From the NCBI GenBank assembly GCA_028284285.1, contig JANQSA010000064.1, forward strand, positions 1 through 64,000: DNA of 64,000 nt, read 5' to 3'. The stretch is from Croceivirga sp. Its GTDB lineage: Bacteria; Bacteroidota; Bacteroidia; Flavobacteriales; Flavobacteriaceae. Below the pieces are notes generated by a model. That model was not told where the DNA came from. It did no database searches and saw only the letters and a list, made by a program, of their open reading frames with translations. Positions 1 through 8,864 of the stretch are shown in pieces. The position numbers were made by a program, and so were the translations under genes. Within the stretch, counting starts at the first letter, position 1. Each line of letters starts with the position of its first letter.

Positions 1-30
1 CATTTTCGATTTTAATTGATTTGTTTTCAT
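1..30 (-). CDS. Start of an unidentified gene leaving the window
   Basis: Only ten codons are visible (MKTNQLKSKM) before the window ends, so no product can be named. The start is chosen because an ATG lies 44 bases below a -7-like box (74-81) that sits at the same distance from a LytTR-type direct repeat as in the two neighbouring promoters. The reading frame beyond the edge is unknown. Confidence 0.4.
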   Translation of the reverse strand, partial: MKTNQLKSKM

Positions 31-73
31 AATTTTCAAATTATTAGGTTGTACTTTATTTTAAATTTTGATA

Positions 74-144
74 CAATGTTATTGATGTGAATTCCGCCCC
101 GCCATCACCATTTCCCGAATGGGGCGTTTTGTCTTCCCAACGTT
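74..144 (-). promoter_or_regulatory. LytTR-type direct repeat plus -7 box (promoter A)
   Basis: Read on the minus strand: AACGTTGGG (144-136), 12 bp, CCCATTCGG (123-115), 33 bp, then TAACATTG (81-74). The first repeat fits the published LytTR-site pattern [TA][AC][CA]GTTN[AG][TG]; the second matches 7 of 9 positions. TAACATTG is one base off the Bacteroidetes -7 consensus TAnnTTTG. It would drive the gene starting at base 30. This is the weakest of the three copies taken alone; the exact spacing shared with promoters B and C is the main support. Confidence 0.55.
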
Positions 145-949
145 ACTCTGTGTTACTTTTCTTTTGGAATATGGCTTTGGGAATCAGGGCAGTAAAGGAG
201 ACTCTAAATGTCCAGTCACCTCCAGTGGGTTCTGGGCTTTCAATTAGGTAATCGGCTCCAATCTGCACATTAAATGGAAGAAACCCTTTTGGTTTTACAA
301 GTTTTCCAAAACCGATCCCTATTGGAACCGTCCACCGATTATCTGAATCCGCTTCCCAGTTGGCCACAACTTTGGGAGAGCTGGATAAATAGTATCCGTT
401 GGGCAAATTGTAGTTAATAAAGGGCTGAATCGTAAATGCCGAATTATCGCTTTCTAGCGACCAAACATTATTGACCAGCATGCCAATCACCCAATTGCTT
501 GGTTTAAGTACACCAACTATGGATGGTCCTGCTCCCCATTCTTTAAGGCCTAAATTGTCACCTGCGGTCGGCAAGTTGAATACTGGCCCTATCCCCCAAC
601 TTACTTTACCCTTTTTTGTGTAGAAAACAGAAAGGTTTACATCACCTATGCCGTTAAAATTTCCTGACTCGGCAAGAACATTTGGCTGGTTGACAATAGG
701 TAGAATTACTCTGGTTATAATTTTGCCATCTGCAAAGGGTATTACCGGCTGAATGTTGGTAATGTTCATTGTCCGGTCAAACTGCCCCACACCAAATGTG
801 GTATTGTTCTGGAACGGTACACTAATAATGTTCGCAATGGGATCTTGGGCGATTTTGGCCAAATCCTCTTCTGTAAGCTGACCATACATTTTCAGGTTTC
901 CCAAGTACAAGCATAGCAGTATAAATACTATCGGTTTAAGAGTTTTCAT
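143..949 (-). CDS. Outer-membrane beta-barrel protein, MetA/transporter-like
   Basis: This 268-residue protein begins with a signal peptide (hydrophobic stretch ending near MYG-Q, about residue 23). Alternating hydrophobic strands rich in Gly/Asn follow, for example GIGPVFNLPTAG and WTVPIGIGFGKLV. This matches the phenol-degradation MetA-like/neuromedin U-type barrel family often annotated as a transporter in Flavobacteria. The substrate is unknown. It is a single-gene unit with its own LytTR-type promoter (976-1046) and lies downstream of the K+-channel operon on the same strand. The family assignment rests on overall pattern, not on a diagnostic motif. Confidence 0.7.
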   Translation of the reverse strand: MKTLKPIVFILLCLYLGNLKMYGQLTEEDLAKIAQDPIANIISVPFQNNTTFGVGQFDRTMNITNIQPVIPFADGKIITRVILPIVNQPNVLAESGNFNGIGDVNLSVFYTKKGKVSWGIGPVFNLPTAGDNLGLKEWGAGPSIVGVLKPSNWVIGMLVNNVWSLESDNSAFTIQPFINYNLPNGYYLSSSPKVVANWEADSDNRWTVPIGIGFGKLVKPKGFLPFNVQIGADYLIESPEPTGGDWTFRVSFTALIPKAIFQKKSNTE

Positions 950-975
950 GACTTCTGGATGTATTGATTATGGCC

Positions 976-1046
976 CAAAACTAGAAGTGCTGTATGCCAC
1001 AAACACCCTTTAATTACCCATCGTAATTGTATGGCTTCCTAACGTT
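976..1046 (-). promoter_or_regulatory. LytTR-type direct repeat plus -7 box (promoter B)
   Basis: On the minus strand: AACGTTAGG (1046-1038), 12 bp, TACGATGGG (1025-1017), 33 bp, TAGTTTTG (983-976). The first repeat matches the LytTR pattern fully and the second has one mismatch. TAGTTTTG is an exact TAnnTTTG -7 box. The start codon of the outer-membrane gene (949) lies 26 bases further. The 21-bp repeat period places both half-sites on the same DNA face, as LytTR dimers need. Confidence 0.75.
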
Positions 1047-1085
1047 TTACTTAGGAAGGGAATAATTATTCCTTTGTTGACCCTT

Positions 1086-1781
1086 TTATTTTTGAGACTC
1101 TTGAATCAGATATTTTCCCACCAACATGGCAACTAAAATGGTAAGATAGAGTTGCCCTGTTATGCCTATTAAAAGGGCCATTGATTGTGCGGGAGGTGTA
1201 AGGGGGAGCACATCTCCAAATCCGAGGGATGTAAGGGTTGTAAAAGAAAAGTAGGTAAGTTGATACAAATCACTTCCGTTCTCCAGATTATATGACTCGG
1301 GTACCAATAGGTTTATGAATTGACATAATTGTCCCCCAAACAGCCCAATCAGGAAGTAGCCGGAAACAGCAGCAGCGATGATATTCAACGTAATTCTTGG
1401 ACTATTCCAAATAATGCTAAACAGGCGGTAACCCAAAAAGGTTAAAAACGTGCTTGTAAAAAAAGCTCTGGAAAACTTTACCAAAGGCAGCTGTCCAGTT
1501 GCTACGCCCAGCCAAATAAAAATTATGGCCGCGATACCTATCACAAACCCAATCAAGAAATGCCGAATGGAATTGGATATTAACTGTATTCCTGCAAAAA
1601 CGACAAACGACAAAACTATTTGAAAAATCAGCACTCTTAAGTGTGGCATTAAATAAACAGGAATAGGCAACAAGAGCAAAAGCACTAGGCTTAATAAAAG
1701 CCATGTGGAGTTGTTTTTACCACGGAAAAGAAACCGTTGCAATTTCAAGTGATAACGATATGCTCTTCGTATTCTTTTCAA
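1086..1781 (-). CDS. Two-TM-type potassium channel-like membrane protein
   Basis: A 231-residue inner-membrane protein with several hydrophobic segments, followed by a pore loop and selectivity-filter sequence TLTSLGFGDVLPLTP (about residues 181-195). This is the SLGFGD variant of the K+-channel TVGYG filter, flanked by two membrane helices (Ion_trans_2 fold). No C-terminal RCK/TrkA-N domain is present. The start is a TTG; the codon three triplets upstream is the TAA stop of the preceding gene in the same frame, so no earlier start is possible. It is co-transcribed with the 103-residue gene upstream from promoter C. Role: probably potassium or small-cation conductance; direction and gating are unknown. 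Confidence 0.8.
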   Translation of the reverse strand: MKRIRRAYRYHLKLQRFLFRGKNNSTWLLLSLVLLLLLPIPVYLMPHLRVLIFQIVLSFVVFAGIQLISNSIRHFLIGFVIGIAAIIFIWLGVATGQLPLVKFSRAFFTSTFLTFLGYRLFSIIWNSPRITLNIIAAAVSGYFLIGLFGGQLCQFINLLVPESYNLENGSDLYQLTYFSFTTLTSLGFGDVLPLTPPAQSMALLIGITGQLYLTILVAMLVGKYLIQESQK

Positions 1782-1787
1782 GGCCCT

Positions 1788-2099
1788 TTACTTAATGTTA
1801 TATCGAAGCTTTAGCAGTGTAAGTTCTTCCTCCAGTTCATGTCGAAGATCCGACAAACGATCGCTGCCACTTCTTCCTTTTTGACCAGCTATCAACCCAT
1901 TAATACATTTTTTTAAAAAGGGGACATCTACGTTCTCAGAGTTATTTATAAATGCCATTGTTCCTTTGAGTGCAAATAAAAAATATTGGGTTTCTGCTGT
2001 GTCCTGATAAAGGGTCATTACACTCTCTGTCTTGTCCAAATAATACTGCAGGACCCTTTGACATTCGTTCAAAAGTGTTTGTTTATCGTAAATGGTCAT
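1788..2099 (-). CDS. Small unidentified helical protein
   Basis: A 103-residue protein (MTIYDKQTLL...) with no signal peptide and no family I recognise. It is predicted largely alpha-helical and charged. The ORF track opens at a TTG (2117), but that codon lies on the -7 box of promoter C (2115-2122), so the ATG at 2099 is the better start. The gene ends with TAA, and two codons later the K+-channel gene begins in the same frame. The two are surely one transcript and may form one functional unit, for example a cytosolic partner of the channel (inference). Confidence 0.65.
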   Translation of the reverse strand: MTIYDKQTLLNECQRVLQYYLDKTESVMTLYQDTAETQYFLFALKGTMAFINNSENVDVPFLKKCINGLIAGQKGRSGSDRLSDLRHELEEELTLLKLRYNIK

Positions 2100-2114
2100 G
2101 ACAAGAATTTTGTT

Positions 2115-2185
2115 CAAAGGTATCTGGTCATCTCAGGGGTGTTTATCCGTAATTTCCCAACGTCCTCACCTGACTTCCGAACGTA
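2115..2185 (-). promoter_or_regulatory. LytTR-type direct repeat plus -7 box (promoter C)
   Basis: On the minus strand: TACGTTCGG (2185-2177), 12 bp, GACGTTGGG (2164-2156), 33 bp, TACCTTTG (2122-2115). The first repeat is a full match to the LytTR pattern and the second has one mismatch. The -7 box is an exact TAnnTTTG. It drives the 103-residue gene and K+ channel. It lies in the divergent gap before the giant sensor kinase (2225), so binding could also affect that gene. Confidence 0.8.
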
Positions 2186-2224
2186 TTACGTTATTGCCCT
2201 TTTATTAATTATCTTGAGGTTGTC

Positions 2225-5200
2225 ATGATCCTAAGACCAATGTCCTTCTCTGCTAAGTTTTCCGATGTGGAAATCAATGTTCAAGACATTGATGGAAAGC
2301 TCATGTTGACAGAGCAAATAGTTTCGGACCGAGAGGCAAAAACCATTGAAGTTGATGTTCCCAATTTTTTAAGACCCTTAAGTATGTCCGGGTCTAATTA
2401 TTTTGTATATGCTTTCGAGTATTTAAAGCTTGAACAATTTGACCCAAAGACTCCACGAAGCAAAGAGGAAATCACCGAATTATTAGCAAAGAGCATTACT
2501 TTGGTTAAAACGATCAAATCCTTGCATCAAAACAATTTGTCAATAGGTTTACTTTCTTCAAACAGATTCTATTCAAATGACAAGAATGAACTAATAATAC
2601 TCGGTAACTCTTTAATAAATGATACCCCTGCCGAATTTGGGTTTGAATATTATGCATTGGAAGATTTCTATTATTTGGCTCCGGAATGCTACAGGAATAT
2701 TCACCTGACCCCAGGTTTTTGTGCCGACTTTTATTCTCTTGGGGTCAATTTATATGTCTGGTATACAGGAAGCCTTCCGTTTAAGGGAGATGACAAAATG
2801 CAATTAATGCATCATCACCTAACAAGAATACCCATTGCCCCTAGAGAAATCAATCCAGCAATTCCTCAAGGTCTCAATGATATGATATTGACCTTATTGG
2901 CCAAACAGCCAGAAAACCGATATGCTTCGGCATTTGGAATTCTGCAGGATCTGGAGACTATTCTCAAGGCATTTAAAAAAGGCGGTGATTCGCCTATTCA
3001 ATTGTACATAGACTATAACCCGGGAAAAATTGATTTTGGAAAGACTTTGTTCGGTCGGGATCGAATGCTGAAAGAGCTGGAAGATTGTTACAGCAAAGCA
3101 GAACACTTTTATTCGCAAATCGTCTTTGTAGAAGGGTTTTCCGGTGTGGGAAAAACCAGCTTGCTCCAAAGGTTCATCAATGGGATATCATCAAAAAAAA
3201 CAATTGCCCTGGAAGGTAAGTTTGACCAATACAAACAAGCCCCTTATGCAGCCGTTAAAATGGCCTTTAGCGACCTGGAAAGGCAATTATTGTTAAAATC
3301 CGGTATTGAGAAAAACCGGTTTAGGAAGATTTTGGTCGATGAATTGGGAAAAAATGTTGGTGTGCTTCAGGAAATAGTCCCAAATATTGGTTTTTTAGTC
3401 GGGGATTTTGAGCCTGTGGAAGTCTTGAATCCAATTGAGACAAGAAACCGTTTCAATTATGTATTCCAAAAATTTTGCAAAGCAATTACCGCTCTGGGAC
3501 TACACCTTGTTTTGTTCATAGATGATTGGCAATGGTGCGACCCTCCTTCTTTAGAATTGATGAAATCATTAGTACAACAAGAAGGAAAAGGGGCTTTGTT
3601 TTTATTCTCCTTTAGAGGCAATGAAGTAGATGGTAACCATCCATTTCATTTGTTTAAGACTGAAAATGCCAAGTTGCCACATTCCCATCATTTTTTTGTC
3701 GACCCACTGGAAAGAGGGTTGGCAAATCGAATGATTGCCACTGCATTGGGAATGGATGAATCCGAAACTACAGAGCTTTCAAAATTGATTTTCGATAAAA
3801 CAGGAGGTAATCCATTTTTTATCAAGCAGTTTGTCAATTCATTATATCAAAAGGGACTTCTTAAGTATGATTTCGACCAGCATATGTGGAGCTCGGACAA
3901 ATCCGGTATCAAAAAGGAGGGGCTCGCTCAAAATGTGATTGACCTGATTACCCAAAAAATTGATACACTTTCATATGAAGTACAGATTATTTTCAAAATC
4001 GCATCATGCATAGCCGGAAAATTTGACCTGGATTTGATTTCTGAAATCAGCGGGATTGAAAAAACACTTATTCCAATACTACTTGATGTTTCCATGGGCA
4101 GCGGATATATCTCAAAATCAATACAAAACGATGTACGGCAATACCACTTCACCCATGACCGTGTACAACAGGTATCATATCAATTAAAAATTCCGGCATT
4201 TCCATTGACCAATGAACAGTTGCACCTTCAAATTGGGGAATATTTTTTGAAAAAAGGAGCGAATGAAAGCTATTCTGTTGGGGAAATTCTTCTGCACTTT
4301 TTGGCAGCCAAAGAATTGATTTCCAAAAAAGATGCGACGACAATAATCAATCTTATACTTGGGCTAAATGGCGATTTGGCCTTATCGGTAACACCGGAAG
4401 CCAGCAAACAGCACTTTGAACTGGCACTTCATTTGAGTAAAAAGTTCAAGATCAGACAGTACCTATTCGATTGTTATTTAGGCTTATCAGAAGCTTGTTG
4501 CTTATTAAATGATTTAGAGTCTGCAGAGGTATATGCCGATAAAGCATATGATTCCACGGAAAACATATTGGAAAAAGTAAGGCTGCTACGTATGAAGATG
4601 CTTTTCTATGAAAGCTATGCCATGTTCGAGAAAAACATAGAAACCGGTCTTAAGGCACTCACCCTTTTTAAAATTGACGGAGAACAACATTTTGTAAAAA
4701 ACACTTTAGAGCCTCTTATAGAAAAGGAATATCAGCTTTTTAACTCACTCACAGAGACAGGAGACTTGTTCAACGAGCTTTCAAAAAAGAAAATGACATC
4801 TCCCGAAGAACTTGCCATTATGGATGTTCTGGTCAACATGAATGCGTCTGCCTACTTTGTCAATCTATACTTGTTTGCTTGGGGCACATTGAAAATGGCC
4901 AACCAAACCTTGCGTCATGGCCTAACCAATTCCACTCCCTTTGCTTTGGTTTTTATGGGCTCCCTGTTGGTTGCGTTTTACAAAGAGTTTGACCGCGGCT
5001 ACAATTTTGGAAAATTGGGAGTAGAGCTCTTGAAGAAGGTGGAAAACGATCAATACAAAAGCAGAACACTTTCCGTGTTTCCGATTTTCATCCAACACTT
5101 CAAAGAACCCATTCTTGCAGGTACAGCAAATCTTGATGAGTCCATTTACAGCGGTCTTGAAACGGGTGATCTTCCTTATGCTGGCTATTCGTTTTACGCC

Positions 5201-7306
5201 AAGGTCAGGGATGTTTTTTTAGCTGGGAATGACTTAAGCGAGACCTTGAATCTTTGCGATGAAAGCATTGCATTCATGCAAAATGTCAACAATCAAGGTC
5301 TGTTGGCATTAATGCGCTTGTTAAAGGGCAGTATCCTAAAGCTTTTAAACAGGTATGATTCCGACTATGAACTTGTTGAAGAGGAGGCTCTGAAGTTACT
5401 TCTTGATGTTAAATTCTTTACCGCCATATCACATCATTATATTTTTAGGAGTTGGACGCACTGCATCTTAAAGGAATTCAAGCTAGCCACCGACTTGTTA
5501 AAACAAAATGAGGAAATAGTGGTGTACGCTGCGTCCCAACCCCATGTGCCAAAACACTATTTTCTTGATTCCCTCTGCTTGTTTTACCAAAATCAAAAGT
5601 TATCGAAGCCACTGGAAAAAAGAATTCAGGATAATCAAAGCATTTTGAAACTCTGGAGTGAAAGCATGCCTGAAAATTTCAGTGCAGAGTATCATTTGAT
5701 AGAAACGCTACTGAAAAGTAGGAAAGGAAATATGGAAGATGCGTGGACGTCTTTTAATTTAACCCTGAAATGGGCAGAAAAAGGGGAGCTTATGGGTGTA
5801 AAGGCTCTTTCTTACGAAGTAGCCTTCGACATGTTGAAATCCAGCGAGTACTCAGTACTTGCCACGGGTTTTAAAGAGAATGCCAAAAGTGTCTATAACC
5901 AATGGGGGGCTTTGGCGAAAACAAAAATAGAAGAAAAAGATTTTTATAGTAAAAGCAAAGGTACTGACCTTGATACCACAAGCCTTATAAAATCAATGCA
6001 GGCCATTTCCTCGGAAGTTAATAAGGGAAATGTGATTGGAAAACTTCTCAGCATAATTATGGAGAATGCAGGAGCGGATCGAAGTCTATTGATTTTAATT
6101 GAAAAGGGCACGCCCTATGTTGAGGCTGAGATTACCTCAGAAAAGGAAATGAAATCCCTTGGAAAAAAACCCTTGGCTGAAAGCAAAATCCCGACCAATA
6201 TTATCGAATATGTAGTTGATTCAAAAAAGGAATTTGTACTTGAAAACCAAAAGACTATTGCCGATGTCGACAATAAATACATAGACAAAAATAACATTTT
6301 GTCCTTACTGGCTTTGCCTCTCATTAGACAGCAACAGCTTATAGGGGTACTCTATTTGGAGAACCATCAATTTTCAGGCTTATTTAAGGGTAGCGACCTC
6401 GAAATCCTAAAGGTTATTGCATCGCAAGCTGCCATATCAATATACAATACCGTATTGTTTGAAGAGACCTCGGGGCTCAATATAGCGCTTCAGAAATCCA
6501 AAGATGAGCTGAGCAAGATGAACCTCTTATTGGAGGAGAAAATAAAGGACAGAACCAAGGTGCTTCGTCAGGAAATTGAAATAAGGAAAAGAGTCGAGGT
6601 TGAATTGAAAAAAGCGCAGCGGGAAGCCGAAAAATTCCACCAGCAACAAATTAAGGAGGAGCGTCAAGAGGCATTACAATCTAAGATGATGATGTTGTCT
6701 TCACAAATGAACCCACATTTTATCTTTAACTCACTTGGATCCGTGCAATCGTACATCTTGAGTAACGAAACGAATAGAGCAGTAGATTTTATTTCCGAGT
6801 TTGCCGGATTGATGCGTAAGAATTTGATTAATTCGACCACAAAATATATTTCCATCTCAGAAGAACTAGAATTTTTGGAGAAATACTTATTACTGGAAAA
6901 AATTCGCTTCAACAATAGTTTTGATTACTATATTACCGAAACCATTGATAACCCTCATGATACGCTGATTCCCCCAATGCTTTTGCAGCCCTTTATAGAA
7001 AACGCAGTAATTCATGGGCTAAGTAAACTCAAAGAACGAAAAGGGAAATTAAAAGTCAATCTGGCTGAAGTGGAGGAAAAAATAATTTGCACTATTGAAG
7101 ACAATGGTATAGGAAGAGAAAATGCTTTGAAGCATCGAAGCCCCGGACATAAATCTGTAGCCATTAGCAATTTGGAAACCCGTTTGGAGTTGCTGAATAA
7201 CTCTGAGGAAGCCAATGAATACACCTTTGAAATTGTAGACCTGAAAGACGGGAAGGGTCCAATTGGAACTAAGGTTACCGTTTGTTTTCCAAATGACCTA
7301 CATTAA
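2225..7306 (+). CDS. Giant sensor: pseudokinase-AAA ATPase-helical repeats-GAF-LytS histidine kinase
   Basis: A soluble 1693-residue signalling protein without membrane segments. Residues 1-250 resemble a Ser/Thr protein kinase: ADFYSLGVNLYVWYTGSLPF and the APE motif (near 153) are kept. However, the HRD catalytic loop reads LSIGLLSSNR and the DFG site reads LGN, so it is probably catalytically dead. A STAND/AAA ATPase follows (Walker A GFSGVGKTS at 304-312; Walker B LFIDDW near 430). Next come a TPR-like helical region (about 690-1250), a GAF domain (about 1261-1415), a coiled coil, and a LytS-type kinase core with MNPHFIFNS (His1498) and the ATP-binding motif PFIENAVIHG near 1590. The architecture resembles cyanobacterial/myxobacterial kinase-ATPase-GAF sensors, here capped by a LytS output. 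Its 3' end overlaps the convergent LytTR gene by 9 bp, making that regulator the likely partner. Confidence 0.9.
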   Translation: MILRPMSFSAKFSDVEINVQDIDGKLMLTEQIVSDREAKTIEVDVPNFLRPLSMSGSNYFVYAFEYLKLEQFDPKTPRSKEEITELLAKSITLVKTIKSLHQNNLSIGLLSSNRFYSNDKNELIILGNSLINDTPAEFGFEYYALEDFYYLAPECYRNIHLTPGFCADFYSLGVNLYVWYTGSLPFKGDDKMQLMHHHLTRIPIAPREINPAIPQGLNDMILTLLAKQPENRYASAFGILQDLETILKAFKKGGDSPIQLYIDYNPGKIDFGKTLFGRDRMLKELEDCYSKAEHFYSQIVFVEGFSGVGKTSLLQRFINGISSKKTIALEGKFDQYKQAPYAAVKMAFSDLERQLLLKSGIEKNRFRKILVDELGKNVGVLQEIVPNIGFLVGDFEPVEVLNPIETRNRFNYVFQKFCKAITALGLHLVLFIDDWQWCDPPSLELMKSLVQQEGKGALFLFSFRGNEVDGNHPFHLFKTENAKLPHSHHFFVDPLERGLANRMIATALGMDESETTELSKLIFDKTGGNPFFIKQFVNSLYQKGLLKYDFDQHMWSSDKSGIKKEGLAQNVIDLITQKIDTLSYEVQIIFKIASCIAGKFDLDLISEISGIEKTLIPILLDVSMGSGYISKSIQNDVRQYHFTHDRVQQVSYQLKIPAFPLTNEQLHLQIGEYFLKKGANESYSVGEILLHFLAAKELISKKDATTIINLILGLNGDLALSVTPEASKQHFELALHLSKKFKIRQYLFDCYLGLSEACCLLNDLESAEVYADKAYDSTENILEKVRLLRMKMLFYESYAMFEKNIETGLKALTLFKIDGEQHFVKNTLEPLIEKEYQLFNSLTETGDLFNELSKKKMTSPEELAIMDVLVNMNASAYFVNLYLFAWGTLKMANQTLRHGLTNSTPFALVFMGSLLVAFYKEFDRGYNFGKLGVELLKKVENDQYKSRTLSVFPIFIQHFKEPILAGTANLDESIYSGLETGDLPYAGYSFYAKVRDVFLAGNDLSETLNLCDESIAFMQNVNNQGLLALMRLLKGSILKLLNRYDSDYELVEEEALKLLLDVKFFTAISHHYIFRSWTHCILKEFKLATDLLKQNEEIVVYAASQPHVPKHYFLDSLCLFYQNQKLSKPLEKRIQDNQSILKLWSESMPENFSAEYHLIETLLKSRKGNMEDAWTSFNLTLKWAEKGELMGVKALSYEVAFDMLKSSEYSVLATGFKENAKSVYNQWGALAKTKIEEKDFYSKSKGTDLDTTSLIKSMQAISSEVNKGNVIGKLLSIIMENAGADRSLLILIEKGTPYVEAEITSEKEMKSLGKKPLAESKIPTNIIEYVVDSKKEFVLENQKTIADVDNKYIDKNNILSLLALPLIRQQQLIGVLYLENHQFSGLFKGSDLEILKVIASQAAISIYNTVLFEETSGLNIALQKSKDELSKMNLLLEEKIKDRTKVLRQEIEIRKRVEVELKKAQREAEKFHQQQIKEERQEALQSKMMMLSSQMNPHFIFNSLGSVQSYILSNETNRAVDFISEFAGLMRKNLINSTTKYISISEELEFLEKYLLLEKIRFNNSFDYYITETIDNPHDTLIPPMLLQPFIENAVIHGLSKLKERKGKLKVNLAEVEEKIICTIEDNGIGRENALKHRSPGHKSVAISNLETRLELLNNSEEANEYTFEIVDLKDGKGPIGTKVTVCFPNDLH

Positions 7307-8071
7307 TCGATTCAACAAATCATCTTTTTTTCTTACTGAAACATCCACATGTGAACCATCATTCATGATTACGTACCCCCCTTTTCCCTTTACGTATTTT
7401 TCCAAATGCGTCAGGTTTATCATGTGCGATTTATGGACCCTAAAGAAATTACATTGTTCCAATAATGCTTCGTATTCCTTCAATGGTTTCGAAACTAAAA
7501 TCTTTTTGCCACTTTGCAAATAAAAATTTGAATATGAGCGCTCAGCTTCTGCTCTTATGATGGCTTCTGCTTCAATGAAATCAATACCATCGGAAGACGG
7601 AAGGGCTATTTTGGTGAAGCGTTGGTCTTCTAGCCTCAAATTCGATTTTAGGACATTGATTTTTTCAGTACTCGTTTTATCCTCCTTTTTGTTGATAACC
7701 TTGACTGCTCTGGTAACCGCATCTTGCAATTCCCTAATGTTAATTGGTTTCATTAAGTAATCAAGGGCAGCATATTTAATCGCATTGATGGCATAGAGGT
7801 CGTGGGCGGTTGTAAAAATCACCTCAAAAGGCGGTTCCTCAAAATGGTCAAATAGTGTGAAACCATTGCCCCCTGGCATCTCAATATCCAAAAAAATGAT
7901 TTCCGGATTCTTCTCTTTAATAAGATTTACCGCCTCCTTTACGTTATATGCGTTTCCCAATGTTTCAATGTTCGGACAAAAATTACTGAGCATCTTGCCC
8001 AATGTTTCATGATGTCTTTCTTCATCATCTACGAGAATGGCTGTTATTTTATTCTTGTCCTCCATTTTCAT
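7298..8071 (-). CDS. LytTR-family response regulator
   Basis: A 257-residue DNA-binding response regulator. The receiver domain (about 8-130) has the acidic pair DDEE (15-18), phosphoacceptor Asp62 in FLDIEMPGGNG and the Lys of YLMKPI. A LytTR domain follows (about 155-257), with NFYLQSGKKILVSKPLKEYE and FFRVHKSHMINLTHL. Phosphorylation by the neighbouring LytS-type kinase is expected. The three LytTR-type direct-repeat promoters at 74-144, 976-1046 and 2115-2185 are its obvious candidate targets; none is seen upstream of its own gene. The gene converges on the sensor gene rather than sharing an operon with it. Confidence 0.92.
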   Translation of the reverse strand: MKMEDKNKITAILVDDEERHHETLGKMLSNFCPNIETLGNAYNVKEAVNLIKEKNPEIIFLDIEMPGGNGFTLFDHFEEPPFEVIFTTAHDLYAINAIKYAALDYLMKPINIRELQDAVTRAVKVINKKEDKTSTEKINVLKSNLRLEDQRFTKIALPSSDGIDFIEAEAIIRAEAERSYSNFYLQSGKKILVSKPLKEYEALLEQCNFFRVHKSHMINLTHLEKYVKGKGGYVIMNDGSHVDVSVRKKDDLLNRLM

Positions 8072-8142
8072 TTAGCTACTAAGTAAATATAAGGTTATTC
8101 GCTCTTTTGAAATTCAAGGTTATTTGATAATTTAGTTAGCAC

Positions 8143-8772
8143 ATGATAACTTTAGGAGCCACAGCACCAGATTTTTATGCCAAAACAACAATGGGTGATT
8201 TGCAATTCCATACGTGGTTGGGTTCCAAGTGGGGTCTGTTGTTTTCGCATCCCGAGGACTATACCCCAGTTTGCACAACCGAATTAGGGATAGTGGCAAA
8301 GCTACAGGACGAATTTGAAAAACGGGATGTAAAAGCCATTGCTTTAAGTGTTGATAGCCTTGAATCCCATAAGGGTTGGATTAAGGATATCGAGCAATCC
8401 ATGAACGCCAAAGTCAACTTTCCCATCATCGCCGATGAGCATGCCGATGTAGCCAGACTTTATGGCATGATCCATAAGAATAGCTCTGAAAAGCATACAA
8501 TTCGTTCCGTCTTTGTAATTGGTCCCGAAAAAGACATTAAGTTGATGCTTACTTACCCTATGGCCGTTGGGCGAAATTTTGATGAGATTCTTCGCGTTGT
8601 GGATGCGTTGCAGCTTAGTGCCAAGCACCCTATTGTGACCCCAGCTAATTGGAAGCAACAGGAGGATGTAATTATTGATCCTTCACTTTCTGAAAAGGAA
8701 GCCCATACTAATTTTCCTAAGGGGCATGAGAAAGTGACTCCTTATTTGAGATATACGGAGCAACCTGGTTAA
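8143..8772 (+). CDS. 1-Cys peroxiredoxin (Prx6 type)
   Basis: A 209-residue cytosolic thiol peroxidase that reduces H2O2 and organic peroxides. The peroxidatic Cys44 lies in TPVCTTELG. The C-terminal Prx6-type arm is present (TPANWK...DVIIDPSLS, FPKG...TPYLRYT). No resolving Cys of the typical 2-Cys pattern is seen. It is transcribed alone, ending just before the tRNA-Leu fragment. A paralogue of matching length and similar sequence is encoded at 46955-47587. Confidence 0.93.
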   Translation: MITLGATAPDFYAKTTMGDLQFHTWLGSKWGLLFSHPEDYTPVCTTELGIVAKLQDEFEKRDVKAIALSVDSLESHKGWIKDIEQSMNAKVNFPIIADEHADVARLYGMIHKNSSEKHTIRSVFVIGPEKDIKLMLTYPMAVGRNFDEILRVVDALQLSAKHPIVTPANWKQQEDVIIDPSLSEKEAHTNFPKGHEKVTPYLRYTEQPG

Positions 8773-8800
8773 AGTAACACCTACTCTCTTAGGTTATCCA

Positions 8801-8852
8801 GACTTAGGATCAAGTGCCGGGAGGCGTGGGGGTTCGACTCCCTTCAGCCGCA
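8801..8852 (+). other. 3' fragment of a tRNA-Leu(UAG) gene, probable integration scar
   Basis: The sequence folds as the 3' part of a tRNA. It shows loop CTTAGGA (anticodon TAG) with only the 3' anticodon strand TCAAG intact, then a class II variable arm GCC-GGGA-GGC. A T-arm with TTCGACT follows, then acceptor strand CAGCCGC and discriminator A. The matching 5' half (acceptor GCGGCTG, D-arm) is absent, and the bases before the loop (CCA) do not complete the CTTGA/TCAAG stem. A break at the anticodon loop is typical of tyrosine-integrase attachment sites. Confidence 0.75.
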
Positions 8853-8864
8853 CTAAAAAATAGA

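Noticed and set aside
74-144. CGCCCC...GGGGCG hairpin before TTTT as a plus-strand terminator
   Set aside because: Long 20-base loop and short T-run; the same bases are better explained by the LytTR promoter geometry.
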